64,000 bases of DNA from Nitzschia sp. DOCU1 (GCA_951394045.1 OX595988.1:1937352-2001351), one strand, 5' to 3'; numbered from the stretch's first letter, positions 48,911 to 62,217 are shown. Program-made: numbers and translations. The notes: generated by a model from the letters alone, not told the origin.

Positions 48911-51900
48911 ATGAAAACGTACTTTACAAATTATTTTACACGATGGCATCAGCTGTTGTGGTCCATCCTGCCGCCTTGTCCGGAATCATCGAGAGCTCGA
49001 TGCTACCGCTCTCGCATTCGGCGACCCCGTCCTGTTTCTTCCGCCTGCTACCGACGGCCCACGGATATTCCGGTGCTCCCTGAGACTTATGCTACTGGTC
49101 AGCTGATTGATTCCTCTGTGGCCCACGACACCCGTGCTCTCCTGAGCACCTTGATCCATCACGATCATGTCGCCCTGCTCAGCCTGACTTCGGACGATGT
49201 TCCGGTCGTTCTTGATTCAGGCGCAACAATTGCGATCGGCATTGACAAGTCGGATTTTATCGGTGCCGTCTCCCCGTGTCCTATGGCTGAACTGAAGGGA
49301 ATCGGTAGTGGCCTTGCAGTCAAAGGTATTGGAACGGTGAAATGGACATTCCGGGATACTGACGGTGCCCTTTGCGATGTGCGTCTTCGGGCTCTCTATG
49401 TTCCTGATTGTCCGGTCCGTCTTCTACCGCCTCAGCAACTTTCCACCAACCCAAATGGAAATGATTCGAACGGTGCATGGATCGGCTGTGGCGAGCATGC
49501 ATTGGTGTTTTATAATGGCCAATGCCTCCCGTTCTGCTATGACAAGGCATCAAATTTACCCATCGGAAAGACGGTCCCTGGCGTTTCGCGTTTCAAGGCG
49601 TTCCTCGGCAGATTGTCGGTTTCCGATCCACCGTCTGAGGGCATTACGGACACTGGCATGGAACCCCTTTTTGGTTCGACTCTGAGCGATGACCAGCGCC
49701 TCCTGCTGGACTTCCATCGTCGCTATGGCCACGTCGGTATGAGCCGGATCCAGGACTGGGCTCGAGCCGGCCTTTTTGGCATTCCAAAACGGGTTTCGCG
49801 ATGCTCTATTCCCGTGTGTCCAGGCTGTCATTTTGGTGGAATGCATCGTCGCCCGCATTCCCACGAAATCAAAAGTAATTCGGTCCCCATCGAGGCCCCT
49901 GGTGATTTTGTCGCTGCCGATCAGATGGAATCAGCATTGGGAGGAAGAATTCCTTTCACTCGTGGTCGCCCCTCCAATCGCCGCTATAAATGCAGCACCG
50001 TGTTCGTGGATGCTTTTTCCAAGTATGCCAAGTCGTGCCTCCAAGAATCCACCGCTGCCGAGCCAACGGTGGCTAGCAAGCATGCCTTCGAGGCTGATTG
50101 TCGCCCTCACGATGTCCATGTTCGGCACTACCGAGCGGACAATGGTGCATTCGCTACCCAGAAATTTCGCGCAGCCGTTGCTTCGGCCGGCCAATCCATG
50201 TCCTTCAGTGGTGTTGGGGCCCACTTCCAGAATGGCCTTGCTGAGCGATACATTGGCGTTTTCACCAGGACGGCTCGCATTTTATTGCTTGAGGCCATGT
50301 CGCGGTTTCCGGGAGTGATTGACGAATCGTTTTGGAGTTTTGCATTCCAACATGCAGTACTGCTCCATAATCACACTCCTCGGTATCGCTCTTCCGGCCC
50401 TGGTTTTGAAACCCCCTTCGAATCCTTCGCCATGACAGACAGCCCATACGACGTTTCGTGTCTCCACCCGTTCGGCTGCCCTGTTTTTGTTTTGGACCCA
50501 GCCTTGGCTGATGGTCAACCAATCAGAAAATGGCGTGAGCGATGCTATCAGGGGATTTACGTCGGTCATTCCCCTGAGCACGCTTCGAATGTCCCCCTGA
50601 TCTACAATCCTAGGACCGAGTTGGTGAGTCCAGCATATCACGTCGTCTTTGACGATGACTTCCACTCTGCAACAATGTTGGCGAAGAATGAAAATCCTGC
50701 AGCCATTATCGACGCCATCCAGCGGTTGATTGTTGCCCCCGAAAACCAGTGGAAACACAAGGATCAATTCTCGGTTTATCCCGATGAGCTAATTGATCGT
50801 CGGTACCTTGATCAAGCTGCCAGTGCTACGAGGGAGTTGTTATTGGAGCAACATCGTCACGCTGCCGCTGCTCTTGCTTTGGCTAAAAGGCGATTAGGCA
50901 CAGCCGTCGCTCCACCCTCCAAGCGCTCACGCACTGATGTCGGCTCGTTTACACCTGTTTTGGCTCCCGAGGGAGTTTCAGACGGCACCGTCCCGTCGCC
51001 ACCTCTCGGGCCCGACCAGATTCTAGCGCTGATCCGGTCTTTGGGCTATTCGCTGCCGCCAGGTGTGGCCTTCGTGGCCACCAGCACTGCTCCCCCGCAG
51101 TCCCCATCTGTCCCCTCTTCTTTTTCCACAGGTAATTCGACGGCTGTCATCCCTCCGCATGATCTGACTGCTCTGCGTCCAGACGATTGGCCTGGCATTG
51201 CTCAAGCTGCTCTGGACTGCATGTCAATTGATCACACGTTGAACCTTGACAGCCTCCACGCCTGCATTGCGAGCTCAAACCCTGACATCCTGACTCAAGG
51301 TGAAATGTTCCGGGCCACGGACTGCGCTGATTTCCTGCGTTCTCAAGTTGATGAAATTACCACGCTAGAAAAAGAGAAAGTTTGGCGCGTACTTCCTCGC
51401 ACTGAACTTCCACCCACGGCCCGACCTCTAAATGCTGTCTGGTCTTATCGCCGCAAGCGCCGTCCGGATGGCAGCCTTTTGAAATATAAAAGTCGGATCT
51501 GTGCTGACGGCAGCATGCAGGAACAAAATCGCGACTTCACGGAAACCTACGCCCCCGTTGTCCAATGGAGCACTGTTCGTCTCGTTCTTGTGTACGCCTC
51601 CCTACTCGGCCTGGTGAATTGTCAGGTGGATTTTGCTCAAGCGTTCACTCAAGCCGATATTGACACGGACGTGTTCCTTGCCATTCCGCAAGGTTGGTTC
51701 TACGACCCCTCTGCTGACCGTCTCATCCAGCATTCAGATCCCAAACATCGCGATCGTGCACATTGCTTGCACCTCGTCAAGAACCTCTATGGGACGAGGC
51801 AAGGAGCTCGCAACTGGTTTTTGTTTCTCCGGGACGTTCTGCTGTCTCCCAAATTTGGTTTCAAGCAATCGAACGTCGATCCATGCCTTTTTATTCGGGA

Positions 51901-52978
51901 AGACTGCCTTCTGACTCTCTACACAGATGATTGTTGCATGTTCGGAGCTTCCCAAAGGGTCCTTGATGATTTAAAGTCCGCCCTCTCAGAACAATTTGTG
52001 CTCCGTGATGAAGGCTGCGTTGAGGATTTTCTTGGCGTTCGTATTCGCCCCGCTCCGGAGCACGGTCCTTTTGCATTTGAAATGACCCAAACCGGGCTCA
52101 TCGATCAAATTCTTGCCGACGTCGGCCTTTCTGCGGAAAATGACGAATCAGGTGCACGCTCTGTTAGCATGAGCAACAAGAAATTTGTCCCAGCCACCGA
52201 TCACTTGCGTACCAATTCTGACGCAGCACCGTTTGATGCCACATGGTCCTATCGCTCCGTCATTGGCAAGCTCAACTTTCTCGCCGCCAATACTCGCCCT
52301 GACATTTCCTACGCAGTCCACTCGGCCGCCCGCTTCTGTAATCAGCCGAACAAGGACTGCCAGTTGTACATCAAATACCTGTGTCGGTACCTGCTTGGCA
52401 CTCGCTCCAAAGGCTTGCTATTCCTCCCAAACATGCAGCACCAACTCACCGCTCATGCTGATGCTGATTTCTGTGGCCTATTCTCCGCAAAGACCAGTCA
52501 TCTCAGGGAGGCAGCATTGTCAAGAAGTGGGTTTATTGTTGCATATGCTGGCTGTCCCATCCTCTGGAAGAGTGCCCTCCAAACAATTGTGGCTCTGAGC
52601 ACCTGCGAGGCGGAGTATGTTGCACTTTCGGATTGTGTGCGGTCCCTGCTCCCTCTTCGCCGAATCCTTGATGAACTGAAGGCTTTCCAAAGCCACCCGG
52701 GCTGTGGTTCTGCCGGCATGACCATCAAAAATAAACAGCTTGCCTCCATCATTTTCGAAGATAATGTCGGTGCCTTGGAGATTGCCAGCAAGGAAGCACA
52801 GTATCGGCCTCGCACAAAGCACATTGCCATCCGCTACCACCACTTCCGAGACCACGTGGCCGATGGCAGCCTCATCATCAAGAAGATTGATACGAAGGAA
52901 CAACTCGCTGATATCTTCACCAAGCCCCTGCCCCGTGTGACCTTCGAGCATCTTCGGCAAAAATTGTGTGGTTGGTAA
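48911..52978 (+). CDS. pol: Pol polyprotein of the Copia element
   Basis: The frame is open from directly after the gag TAG (48833) to 52978; the first ATG is at 48911 (1355 aa from there). Protease: VLDSGAT (about 49212). Zinc-binding region: RRYGHVGMSR and CPGCHFGG. Integrase core: ADQMES, then ADNGAF and the Glu of NGLAERYI, the three catalytic acidic residues. Reverse transcriptase: WSYRRKRRPDGSLLKYKSR to the active-site TLYTDDC (about 51920). RNase H: ADADFCGLFSAK to CEAEYVALSD and DNVGALEIA. The order integrase-RT-RNase H is Copia-type. No internal stop or frameshift was seen, so the polyprotein looks functional. Confidence 0.95.
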   Translation: MKTYFTNYFTRWHQLLWSILPPCPESSRARCYRSRIRRPRPVSSACYRRPTDIPVLPETYATGQLIDSSVAHDTRALLSTLIHHDHVALLSLTSDDVPVVLDSGATIAIGIDKSDFIGAVSPCPMAELKGIGSGLAVKGIGTVKWTFRDTDGALCDVRLRALYVPDCPVRLLPPQQLSTNPNGNDSNGAWIGCGEHALVFYNGQCLPFCYDKASNLPIGKTVPGVSRFKAFLGRLSVSDPPSEGITDTGMEPLFGSTLSDDQRLLLDFHRRYGHVGMSRIQDWARAGLFGIPKRVSRCSIPVCPGCHFGGMHRRPHSHEIKSNSVPIEAPGDFVAADQMESALGGRIPFTRGRPSNRRYKCSTVFVDAFSKYAKSCLQESTAAEPTVASKHAFEADCRPHDVHVRHYRADNGAFATQKFRAAVASAGQSMSFSGVGAHFQNGLAERYIGVFTRTARILLLEAMSRFPGVIDESFWSFAFQHAVLLHNHTPRYRSSGPGFETPFESFAMTDSPYDVSCLHPFGCPVFVLDPALADGQPIRKWRERCYQGIYVGHSPEHASNVPLIYNPRTELVSPAYHVVFDDDFHSATMLAKNENPAAIIDAIQRLIVAPENQWKHKDQFSVYPDELIDRRYLDQAASATRELLLEQHRHAAAALALAKRRLGTAVAPPSKRSRTDVGSFTPVLAPEGVSDGTVPSPPLGPDQILALIRSLGYSLPPGVAFVATSTAPPQSPSVPSSFSTGNSTAVIPPHDLTALRPDDWPGIAQAALDCMSIDHTLNLDSLHACIASSNPDILTQGEMFRATDCADFLRSQVDEITTLEKEKVWRVLPRTELPPTARPLNAVWSYRRKRRPDGSLLKYKSRICADGSMQEQNRDFTETYAPVVQWSTVRLVLVYASLLGLVNCQVDFAQAFTQADIDTDVFLAIPQGWFYDPSADRLIQHSDPKHRDRAHCLHLVKNLYGTRQGARNWFLFLRDVLLSPKFGFKQSNVDPCLFIREDCLLTLYTDDCCMFGASQRVLDDLKSALSEQFVLRDEGCVEDFLGVRIRPAPEHGPFAFEMTQTGLIDQILADVGLSAENDESGARSVSMSNKKFVPATDHLRTNSDAAPFDATWSYRSVIGKLNFLAANTRPDISYAVHSAARFCNQPNKDCQLYIKYLCRYLLGTRSKGLLFLPNMQHQLTAHADADFCGLFSAKTSHLREAALSRSGFIVAYAGCPILWKSALQTIVALSTCEAEYVALSDCVRSLLPLRRILDELKAFQSHPGCGSAGMTIKNKQLASIIFEDNVGALEIASKEAQYRPRTKHIAIRYHHFRDHVADGSLIIKKIDTKEQLADIFTKPLPRVTFEHLRQKLCGW

Positions 52979-53143
52979 TTTTGATCGGCAATAAAGTCCG
53001 GTCTTCTGTCTATGTGTTTCTGCCTTCTCTCGTGTGTCGCTCGCTCGGAGCACGAGGGAGACCCGCAGTGCTTGAGTCCAGTTAGTCATTATGCTCCTTC
53101 TCTACTCGTCACTCGTTCGACTCTACCCTCGATCACGAGGGAG

Positions 53144-53265
53144 TGTCATCTGTCTGTCTGCCTGTCCACTGAATGATCTCGGATGACGTCGCCCTTCCTC
53201 CGTCACCAATGACGGATAGCGAGTAGAGCATAAGCCACGATAGACTCACATTCTCTAGCACTACA
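53144..53265 (+). repeat. 3' LTR of the Copia element
   Basis: 122 bp, identical to the 5' LTR, and followed by CTGTA. Confidence 0.97.
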
Positions 53266-54814
53266 CTGTAATACTCAATTTTCTACCGAAGTAGTTATTA
53301 TCTACTAGAATCCCCCTTCCCCGTATGTAGCAACCCCGATACGGTCGTCGTAGTCTGTAGAATTTGCACCGTATCCCATACGTAGATTCTACCGCGATGT
53401 CGCCCAAAAAGTAGACATTTTGAGGGCATTTTATCTACTCTAAGGACTCCTTCCGAGCCCACGTGGCATGCGATTTCATGCCAAATCCATACCGTCATGC
53501 GCCATCTACTCACACAAGTCATGCATACGCTACTCGAACACATGAAACGCTCGCGACGCGAACAACAATGACAACACACCAATGCACCTGGGCCCATCAT
53601 GTGCCAATGCCGGATTCCTGCCACACTTTACTTCAATAGCGGATAGAATGCATGCCTTGGCATGATGGGATTATGCCTTATCATTTTTGGATTTGCCAAA
53701 CGAGTTGAATGCCAAAAAGATGCAAGAAAGGCCCCCCCTCCAGCAGCAAACAACAACCTGCCAGTGAGGAGCTTGAGGAAACAAACCCAAATGCCTTGGC
53801 CGGTACGACTGCCTTGCCAATGATTCATTTCGACCCAAAGAAAAGAAGAACAAGGACCCAAGCAAGAAAAGAAGAGTTGTTGCAGCCAAGTCCTTTCAAC
53901 AAAAATTGGAAGAGCGATAGCAACGGGAGAGGCTGAAAAAGAAGCTTGGCAGCAGAGTGCAAGAAGAGGTGAAAAACAACGATTACGACAACCAAATATC
54001 AAGGGCAAGGCTTCCACAATGATGTTGCCTACTGCGACAATTATCATCAGGTGTCACTGGACTTGGGGGCGACGGTGTTAGTACAGCAGCAACATCTACA
54101 TGTACTCAACAAGAATCAGAGAATCCCTCCATGCCTGAGTTCAAAGCTGGTCCTGCTAGTACCTCTGCTATTCCAGTGCAAGGATTTTCATCGTAGTAGA
54201 TTCTAGACTTGTTAACTAGTAGTACAAGGGTCGACCACACATTTGTGCACCACTAGTAAGTACTAAAATTAAGTCCATCGGTACCTTGCCGCACATTCGA
54301 ATTCTAATACCAGGAGCTAGAACATACAGCACAGTACTTTATTGTGTACAGTATAGAGTGAAATAGTACCCATGTCAAGAAACAGTTACAGTAGCTAGCT
54401 AGAGAATGGTAGCTGCTGGCTCTATCCCGTCGGTCAACATGCGTCGTCTTCCGACTTCTCGACGACTTGGACTCGAACAAACGCTTGTGCGCAGTTTGCG
54501 AACCCCTCCGACATAGACGACTGCGGTTTGTACGGTAGATAATATGGTAGAGAAAGTTGAGTCTACGAACCTGGTACGTCACATGCAACCCTCTCCCCCG
54601 AGCCCGGCCGGCGGCCGAGCACACCTACCAAATTTTCTCAAGTAGAGTGCCACGAGAAGCACAAAAGCAAAGAGCCATCGAATGACGAAGAAGCCGATGA
54701 TTCTCACCCTCACCCTAACATTTCGACATCGTTGGCATGCCGTTCAAATCACCTTCGTGTTGGATCGTGTGTACCTTTTCATTTTTGATCGTCAGCTTGT
54801 AGAAGACACCCACT
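53266..54814. other. Relic-rich intergenic region
   Basis: This 1.5-kb gap has repeated CTACTAGAAT/GTAGATTCTA words (53280-53385 and 54190-54240), partly inverted, as in degraded non-coding elements. No RNA gene was seen. A short Lys-rich ORF at 53709 is listed separately. Confidence 0.4.
53709..53936 (+). pseudogene. Possible relic ORF, Lys/Arg-rich
   Basis: A 75-codon ORF (MPKRCKKGPPSSSKQQPA, then PKKRRTRTQARKEELLQPS). In another frame just downstream, coding-like sequence continues (RERLKKKLGSRVQEEVKNND), so the ORF may be the front of a gene broken by frameshift. I recognise no family; a dead transposon-associated protein is possible. Confidence 0.3.
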
Positions 54815-56002
54815 ATGAATGTCTTTGAACGTGCAATGCTCATGCTTTTTGCAGTACTATGTAGTTTAGTGGTGGTGGCATCTTTTGGAGTTCCAATCGA
54901 CCTCAAATACTTCCCTCGGACGGCAGGTTCTTTATCAAAGCCTGCCACCATTGTAAGGCGAGAAGATGTTCCCACATCCATCTCATTGTATAATAGCCGG
55001 GAACAAATGTTCTCCCCAAGGTCGACTTCAGGCGAATCACTTCTATTTTCCACCCACTTTGAATCTTCACCTGAAACGAAGAAAGGACGCGGATTCCTAA
55101 GACGCCTTAGGGCTGTTGTTTTCTTTCCGATAGTAAGTTTTCTGTGGATTCGTCAAAAAAGAGTCGTATGCGTAGATGGACTAACGAAGATGCGTCCTTG
55201 GTGAAAGAAATTACTCCTAGTTAAACCAATTCGATATCTTATGGATCTCCTGGCCGACGAGATTGACCTCGAAGATGGCACGGCGGCTCTAAATCAAAAC
55301 GGACAAAATGGTGTCGAGGAACCGTCGTCTTCTTCATTAAGCAGCACAGTTCTTGCTACAGAAGATTATGTTGCGCATGACAGTGGAGAAGACACGATAG
55401 AGGTTGTGAAATCCAGTCAAATCAAGACTACCGGACGATCCATTTCCAGATCGACCGCGAAGCCCGCTGGCAACAGATGGGCAGTGGCAGCACCTGGAGT
55501 AGACCTCACTGGAGAATGGGAGCTATTTGTCACCGAGGAATTCAAGCAGGAATACGACAGGTATCTGGCAGAACTCGGGCAACCATTGTTGGTGAGGTCG
55601 GTGGCGTTGGGAATCATTTCTTTGACAACTGAAGTGACGCAACAAACGGACAATGGGAAATCCCTGCTAATCCGTGGCCAAAATGTAAGAGGCACATGGG
55701 ACAGGACGCTCGTGGCATCAGGGACAGATGTAGGTTGTGATGAATACATTCCACTACAAATACCAGTCATGTCGGCTGATTCAGAGAAGGTGGAAGCTGA
55801 GAGCTGGTGGGAAAACGACGGAACTGTGCACGTATCTTGGCTTCGAGGTGTCAAGAAGTATGGCGGGGGAGAGTTTGAAAGCAGGCGGTATCTCGATGGT
55901 GATGATTATGTGTGTGAAAGTATTTTCCATCCCACTGATAGTACAAAAGAATCCAATCGGATAGTGTGGCGATTTCGGCGACAGGTAGCAAAAGAGGCTT
56001 AA
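54815..56002 (+). CDS. Plastid-type protein with a C-terminal beta-rich (lipocalin-like) domain
   Basis: Two exons, 54815-55132 and 55208-56002, joined in phase 0 (370 aa). The start MNVFERAMLMLFAVLCSLVV followed by VASFGVP fits a signal peptide with the diatom plastid Phe motif. The first half after the presequence is Ser/Glu-rich and acidic. The C-terminal 170 residues (LTGEWELFVTEEFKQEYDRYL, VRSVALGIISLTTEVTQQTD, WDRTLVASG, HVSWLRGVKKYGGGEFESRRYL, SNRIVWRFRR) have the alternating pattern and Trp start of a beta-barrel such as a lipocalin. The family is not certain. It could bind a lipid or pigment in the plastid, or act elsewhere. Confidence 0.7.
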
Positions 56003-56059
56003 TAATCCATCATCGATCGGATGGGTATTGTGAAGTTGCTACTTGCACTTGACTCCACT

Positions 56060-57386
56060 CTAGTGGTTCTTCTGAACTCTGACATATCTGGAAATCGACA
56101 CTTGCTTCTTCTGTTCCGCCTTTGAAATCATAACGACATTGTCGCCTCGAACCAGCAGATTCTTCATTTGTCGCTTCCTACCGAACCACTCCTCTTCAGA
56201 ACATGTACTGCTTCCCATCAGTTTCTGCAAACGCGTTTTCTCTCTTTCGACGTTTGACTGCGTCGAATCGGCCGGTCTCATTGTATACTTTTCTTCCGCG
56301 TCTCGAAGAATCAGATTCATGTGCCCTAACACAAAGCAGTGGAAGTCGTTAACGCAAATGACATTACGATATCATACTTAGGGATGATACCATCAATCGG
56401 CAGACATCGGCGGTCACGACTCACCATCAAAAGTGACCAAAGTTCCAACCAATGTTCCCCTGATAGCGTTGACGTAACGGACGACAACTCTTACGCGTTG
56501 CTTTCGAAAGTCATGCAAGCGCGACAACGGTCCTCTTTCAATTTGTTGTGCAATTGTTTCTATCGGATGACGACCAAGCGTGATTTTCTCGGATACTAGA
56601 GAGTCGCTTCTGAAAGGTGTAGGGCGTTTTCGAGATTGTGTTGGTTCTATTCGCAAAGGGTCGCATGTTGGCAGATGTAGCCCGAATTGTCCCACTGTAT
56701 CGAGGCGAAAGCATTGTGCGAGCCAAGGATTTCGCTCCAAAACTAAAGATTCGGGCACTGATGATGAAAGTGCCGCAACGGGGTCGAATCGCGTCGAGAC
56801 AAAGCTGATTTCCCCTGAATTTCTTTCCGTAGTTCTGAGATCATACCAGTCTGGATTCTCGGTTTGTGCCCGCGGTGCTTTGGGTGGATCTATTTGCTCC
56901 AATGATTCATCGGTCGGTCTGCTGGCGACAAGGAGGCGCACTGCAGTGCCGTATTTCTTCGCAAGCTATTTGAACAATGATGCACGACAAGATGAGCGTC
57001 GGTGCCTAATTGCCCACTAAGCGAACGACAGTACGCACCTTATGCCCGAGCTTCGTTTCGCCTTAGGGAAGAAGGTAGTCAGCGTTTTGGCGGGAGGGAT
57101 GATGTGGTTTGAAGCCTGTCCAACGCACCTTCATGGGAGCCACCATATTTTGCAAAGATTTGCTCGAATTTCGACCGCCATTCTGTTTGATCAGCAAGTA
57201 TCTCTGGTGCTACAAGGGAATAGTATGCTTCCAGGCGTGCCTTCAGGCTCCTGCGCGAAAAAGCCCATCGCGACGAAAGTCAGGAAAAGGAAACTCATGG
57301 GAAGAAACACAAGCATCGATTGTGCCTTTTGTCCGAACTTACAACTTTCCGATAACAGCTGTTTCTTTGGAGTGAGTAGGTTGCAT
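56060..57386 (-). CDS. LSm11-like Sm-fold protein with N-terminal helical module
   Basis: Five exons are inferred on the minus strand: 57386-57343, 57250-57129, 57061-57039, 56965-56425 and 56325-56060 (331 aa). All splice sites are GT-AG, and phases 2-1-0-1 fit. The third exon encodes only ETKLGHK, and without it the frame does not join. The N-terminal 65 residues (SLKARLEAYYSLVAPEIL, KFEQIFAKYGGSHEG, LAKKYGT) match a short helical module common in protist proteins. The Sm1 part reads RVRVVVRYVNAIRGTLVGTLVTFDG joined to HMNLILRDAEEKYTMR, and Sm2 is KNLLVRGDNVVMISK (about residues 299-313). The insertion between them and PLSRLHDFRKQRVRV resemble LSm11, the U7 snRNP protein for histone mRNA 3' ends. 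The U7 role here is inference; no U7 RNA was sought. Confidence 0.78.
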
Positions 57387-57923
57387 TTCGCGCCTTTGAC
57401 GACTTCTGCTGCTACGTGCTTTACCTGTATTGTGTGTTTCCAATGGATGAGAGAACGAGAGTGCTCATCTCATCTCCCAAAGCTACACAAGTCTCGAGTG
57501 AGTCCGAGTCGAATCGAATCAGTCACTCTTTCAGCGATTGATTATTGTCGCGATCCGCATGTCGCGGTGACAACTCTCCCTATGTAAGTAAGCTGGCTGG
57601 CTCTCCTCTTGGCAGACGACGACACTCTCTCTGCCGGACAGCAGACGTCGCAAGTATGTCTCGCGCCACGCAAACTACCGATACCGGGTTTGATTGAGGC
57701 ACCGGGCACAGCAAGAGCAAGGACATCATCATCTACCTATGTATTTTCTGGGACACAGAGTAAGGATCAACAGAATAGAGAGCGTTAGCACACCATCTAC
57801 TAATATTAAAGTATCATACAGCAGGCTCAGTCTCTTGCCAGTTAATAAAGTTTGGCGTTTGCATCTGACGAGTAGTCTCGAAGGAATCCAGGTCGGCGAC
57901 ATTTCTAGGTAAAAGTGTGAGGA
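57387..57923. other. Divergent intergenic region
   Basis: This 537-bp spacer lies between the LSm11-like gene and the CDPK. It carries GACTCG/CGAATC-rich sequence near 57505-57525. No gene is supported. Confidence 0.4.
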
Positions 57924-60052
<2,129 letters not shown>

Positions 60053-60182
60053 CATTTAAATTGATCCAGTATTTCGAATAGATCGTTATTACTAATACTT
60101 GATTCTATGATTTCAGCTCACTATGGATTGGGCAGAGCATTTGAAAGTTGCACCATTTCCTTTAGCGCGTGATCGGATCTTG

Positions 60183-60949
60183 TCATGCCAAAAGAGACTG
60201 CATCAGCGAGGGACTCGCTCCGGATCCCTCCGGTGAAACTGCTTTGGTGAATTCCGTTTTGGAGACTTCTACTTCTCCGTTTGCAAGTTCATAGACGTAG
60301 CAGACAAGTTTGTTTTCTTGAATTGCGAGGAGAACAAAAGACGGAATGACATTGTCTGTCTGTGCTGAACAGGCCCCTGTAATGGAGCCCTAGAAAAAGC
60401 GCAACCGAAATGAGTCAGTAAGTGAATTGTACTTTCGGTCCTCGTTGTGCCTGCGGAGGCATCTACGTACCGGGTTGATGTAGTAGAATCCCTCTTGAAG
60501 GCTGACTTCGTTTTGATGAGAAAACCCGGTGATGAATATATCCACTCCTAGTTTTCGTCGCATTCGTGCCGTGGCCTCTTGCGATCCATAGGGCAAAATT
60601 TGATGTCCATGCATAACCCCGATTCTAAACTGACCCACTTGCAAGACGTGGCATTCTGGAAAGTTTAGCGATGGATCCTCGTAGTCACCGGCCACTACGT
60701 GGACATGAGGTGCGAGACCCAACAGTTCATCGTACTGATCGACTCCTACATTGCCTGTGCATATTATGTGCTGCATCTTATTTGGGACGAGCATACTGGT
60801 CAACGAGACGCATGATGAGGTTGTACGGAAGGAGGAATAAAAAATGGGACAATGTTGGCTCACCGCTTGAAATTCTCAGGGATGGAATTCGCCCTGCCGG
60901 GAATGTGAAGATCTCCTAGTACCAGGACTAGTTCACCAAAGCTGCCCAT
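60183..60949 (-). CDS. VPS29: Retromer subunit VPS29
   Basis: Three exons on the minus strand, 60949-60864, 60795-60471 and 60389-60183 (205 aa). The first exon, MGSFGELVLVLGDLHIPGRANSIPENFKR, and the last, beginning GSITGACSAQTDNVIPSFVLL, are too short or too split to stand out as ORFs. The joins give GDLHIP, CTGN, GDYEDP, GQFRIGVMHGHQ and TGFSHQNEV, the metallophosphoesterase-fold motifs of VPS29. Yet VPS29 acts as a scaffold of retromer, which recycles cargo from endosomes to the Golgi. The usual GDxHIP and GHTH motifs appear as GDLHIP and GFSHQ here; the replaced second His fits the generally inactive site. Confidence 0.94.
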
Positions 60950-61285
60950 TCTCGATCTACAGTCCCAATGCTGTTTTGGGAGCTGTCGGTATACTTGTCC
61001 TTCAGGCCGCTATGAGTTAAGAATGATGATGAACTCGTTTAGCGTGATCGATGAGTCGTGTAGGCATGGATAGAGACGATGGTGGGTGGCGGGGTCGCCC
61101 CATCTCGCCTCGGCACCTATGCCATAGTGGTGGACGTTTCTGGGAAAATTAATTCGACGAGCGAAGCGAGGCGAAAACGCGCCGTACATCCGGGTTACCA
61201 CGACGCCGAGCCACAAATGCACTACACAATTCATTATTGACTACCTTACCCAATCTCAATCCACTATAATCAATCTCCATCCACC
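60950..61285. other. Intergenic region
   Basis: This 336-bp spacer lies upstream of VPS29 and of the frameshifted ORF. No coding ORF or repeat was recognised. Confidence 0.4.
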
Positions 61286-62217
61286 ATGCCACGGTCTGGA
61301 CGCCCTTATGGCACTAAAAAGACAGACGATGAGAAGAAATTGGCACAGGCCAAGCGAGATGCAGATGGGAGTAGAGCTTGCGGATGCAATCAGGCAGGAG
61401 CATCGGCATCGTTATAATCATCGCATGTCAGAGCGCAGACGGGCACATTTTCCTTGCTTTGGGCACTATGACAACTTGGTTGATTGACGAGATCCAATCC
61501 ATTGTGGAGATCAACCATAACAAGCTGGTCTATCCAAGTTGGATAAATAGTCTTGACTATTTAGACACCACGGAAGAGTCCTGTGGTGTGATCCCTTTGC
61601 AGCCCAGCAACTTGACAGAAGCCATAAATGCACTGGAGATCCAGGTAGATCTTATGAAGGAACAGCAGTATCTCGCCCGGCAACAAAACGTAAAAATTCC
61701 ATTCACTCCAGTTACTCATCCTGATGAAGCCAAGGCATTTCGAGAATTACTTGCTGAAGATCCAACGCTTGCAAGAGATAGCGAAATGGAGAGGGCTGCA
61801 TTTGCCTTTCTGAAGTACGTGAATGGAGTTACTATTCTTCCCAAATTGCCCGTCTACTTGCGAGTCCAGCTGGGCATCGTGCTGCAAAGTCGCAAGGTCA
61901 ATGATGCAGTGCGAAGCATTGCACGGGAGTTGAAGCGCCTTCGTGAAATCAATTTGCGAGGATACCCAGCAGCCACACACGATGATGAGATGAACAATGA
62001 TACAGCAGCCACACACAATGATGAGATGAACAATAATAATAAACTTACCAGGTGGCCTACAGTGGGCATGTTACCTCCGATGCCACAACCACCAGCACCC
62101 TCAGATTGCAGGGATCGCATGCCCCAGTTGACTGCTGGGATGTGGATTGGCGTAGATCCCTCCTGCAATTATCAGATTATGACACCAGGCAACAAAAAGC
62201 GAGCACGTGGAGAGTGA
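61286..62217 (+). pseudogene. Frameshifted transposon-like gene of unknown family
   Basis: Three reading frames each hold a protein-like piece in succession. The piece from the ATG at 61286 reads MPRSGRPYGTKKTDDEKKLA and has a basic helix. Next comes VELADAIRQEHRHRYNHR...PCFGHYDNLVD in a second frame (about 61370-61485). Then TTWLIDEIQSIVEINHNK opens a long third frame to the stop at 62215-62217 (rest of a 279-codon ORF). That frame contains PTLARDSEMERAAFAFLKYV and two copies of the unit AATHxDEMNN in a row. The pattern suggests one gene broken by two indels. The long third frame remains open, so decay is recent. I recognise no domain. Confidence 0.45.

Larger units (their letters stand above)
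46834..53265 (+). mobile_element. Copia-type LTR retrotransposon (CoDi-like), apparently complete
   Basis: The element spans 6432 bp with LTRs of 122 bp that I read as identical over their full length, which implies recent insertion. It has a gag-like ORF and a pol ORF with protease, integrase, reverse transcriptase and RNase H in the Copia order (integrase before reverse transcriptase). The bases just outside the two LTRs are CTGGT (left) and CTGTA (right); they do not form the usual 5-bp target duplication. A short polypurine stretch (GAGGGAG) precedes the 3' LTR. The primer site after the 5' LTR (GGTTGTGCAG) was not matched to a tRNA. Confidence 0.97.

Noticed and set aside
54440..54545. 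Minus-strand GTTCGAGTCC resembling a tRNA T-loop
   Set aside because: The flanks do not pair as an acceptor stem, and no anticodon arm fits.
57042..57587. 181-codon plus-strand ORF
   Set aside because: It is antisense to exons of the LSm11-like gene, whose spliced product has clear family motifs.
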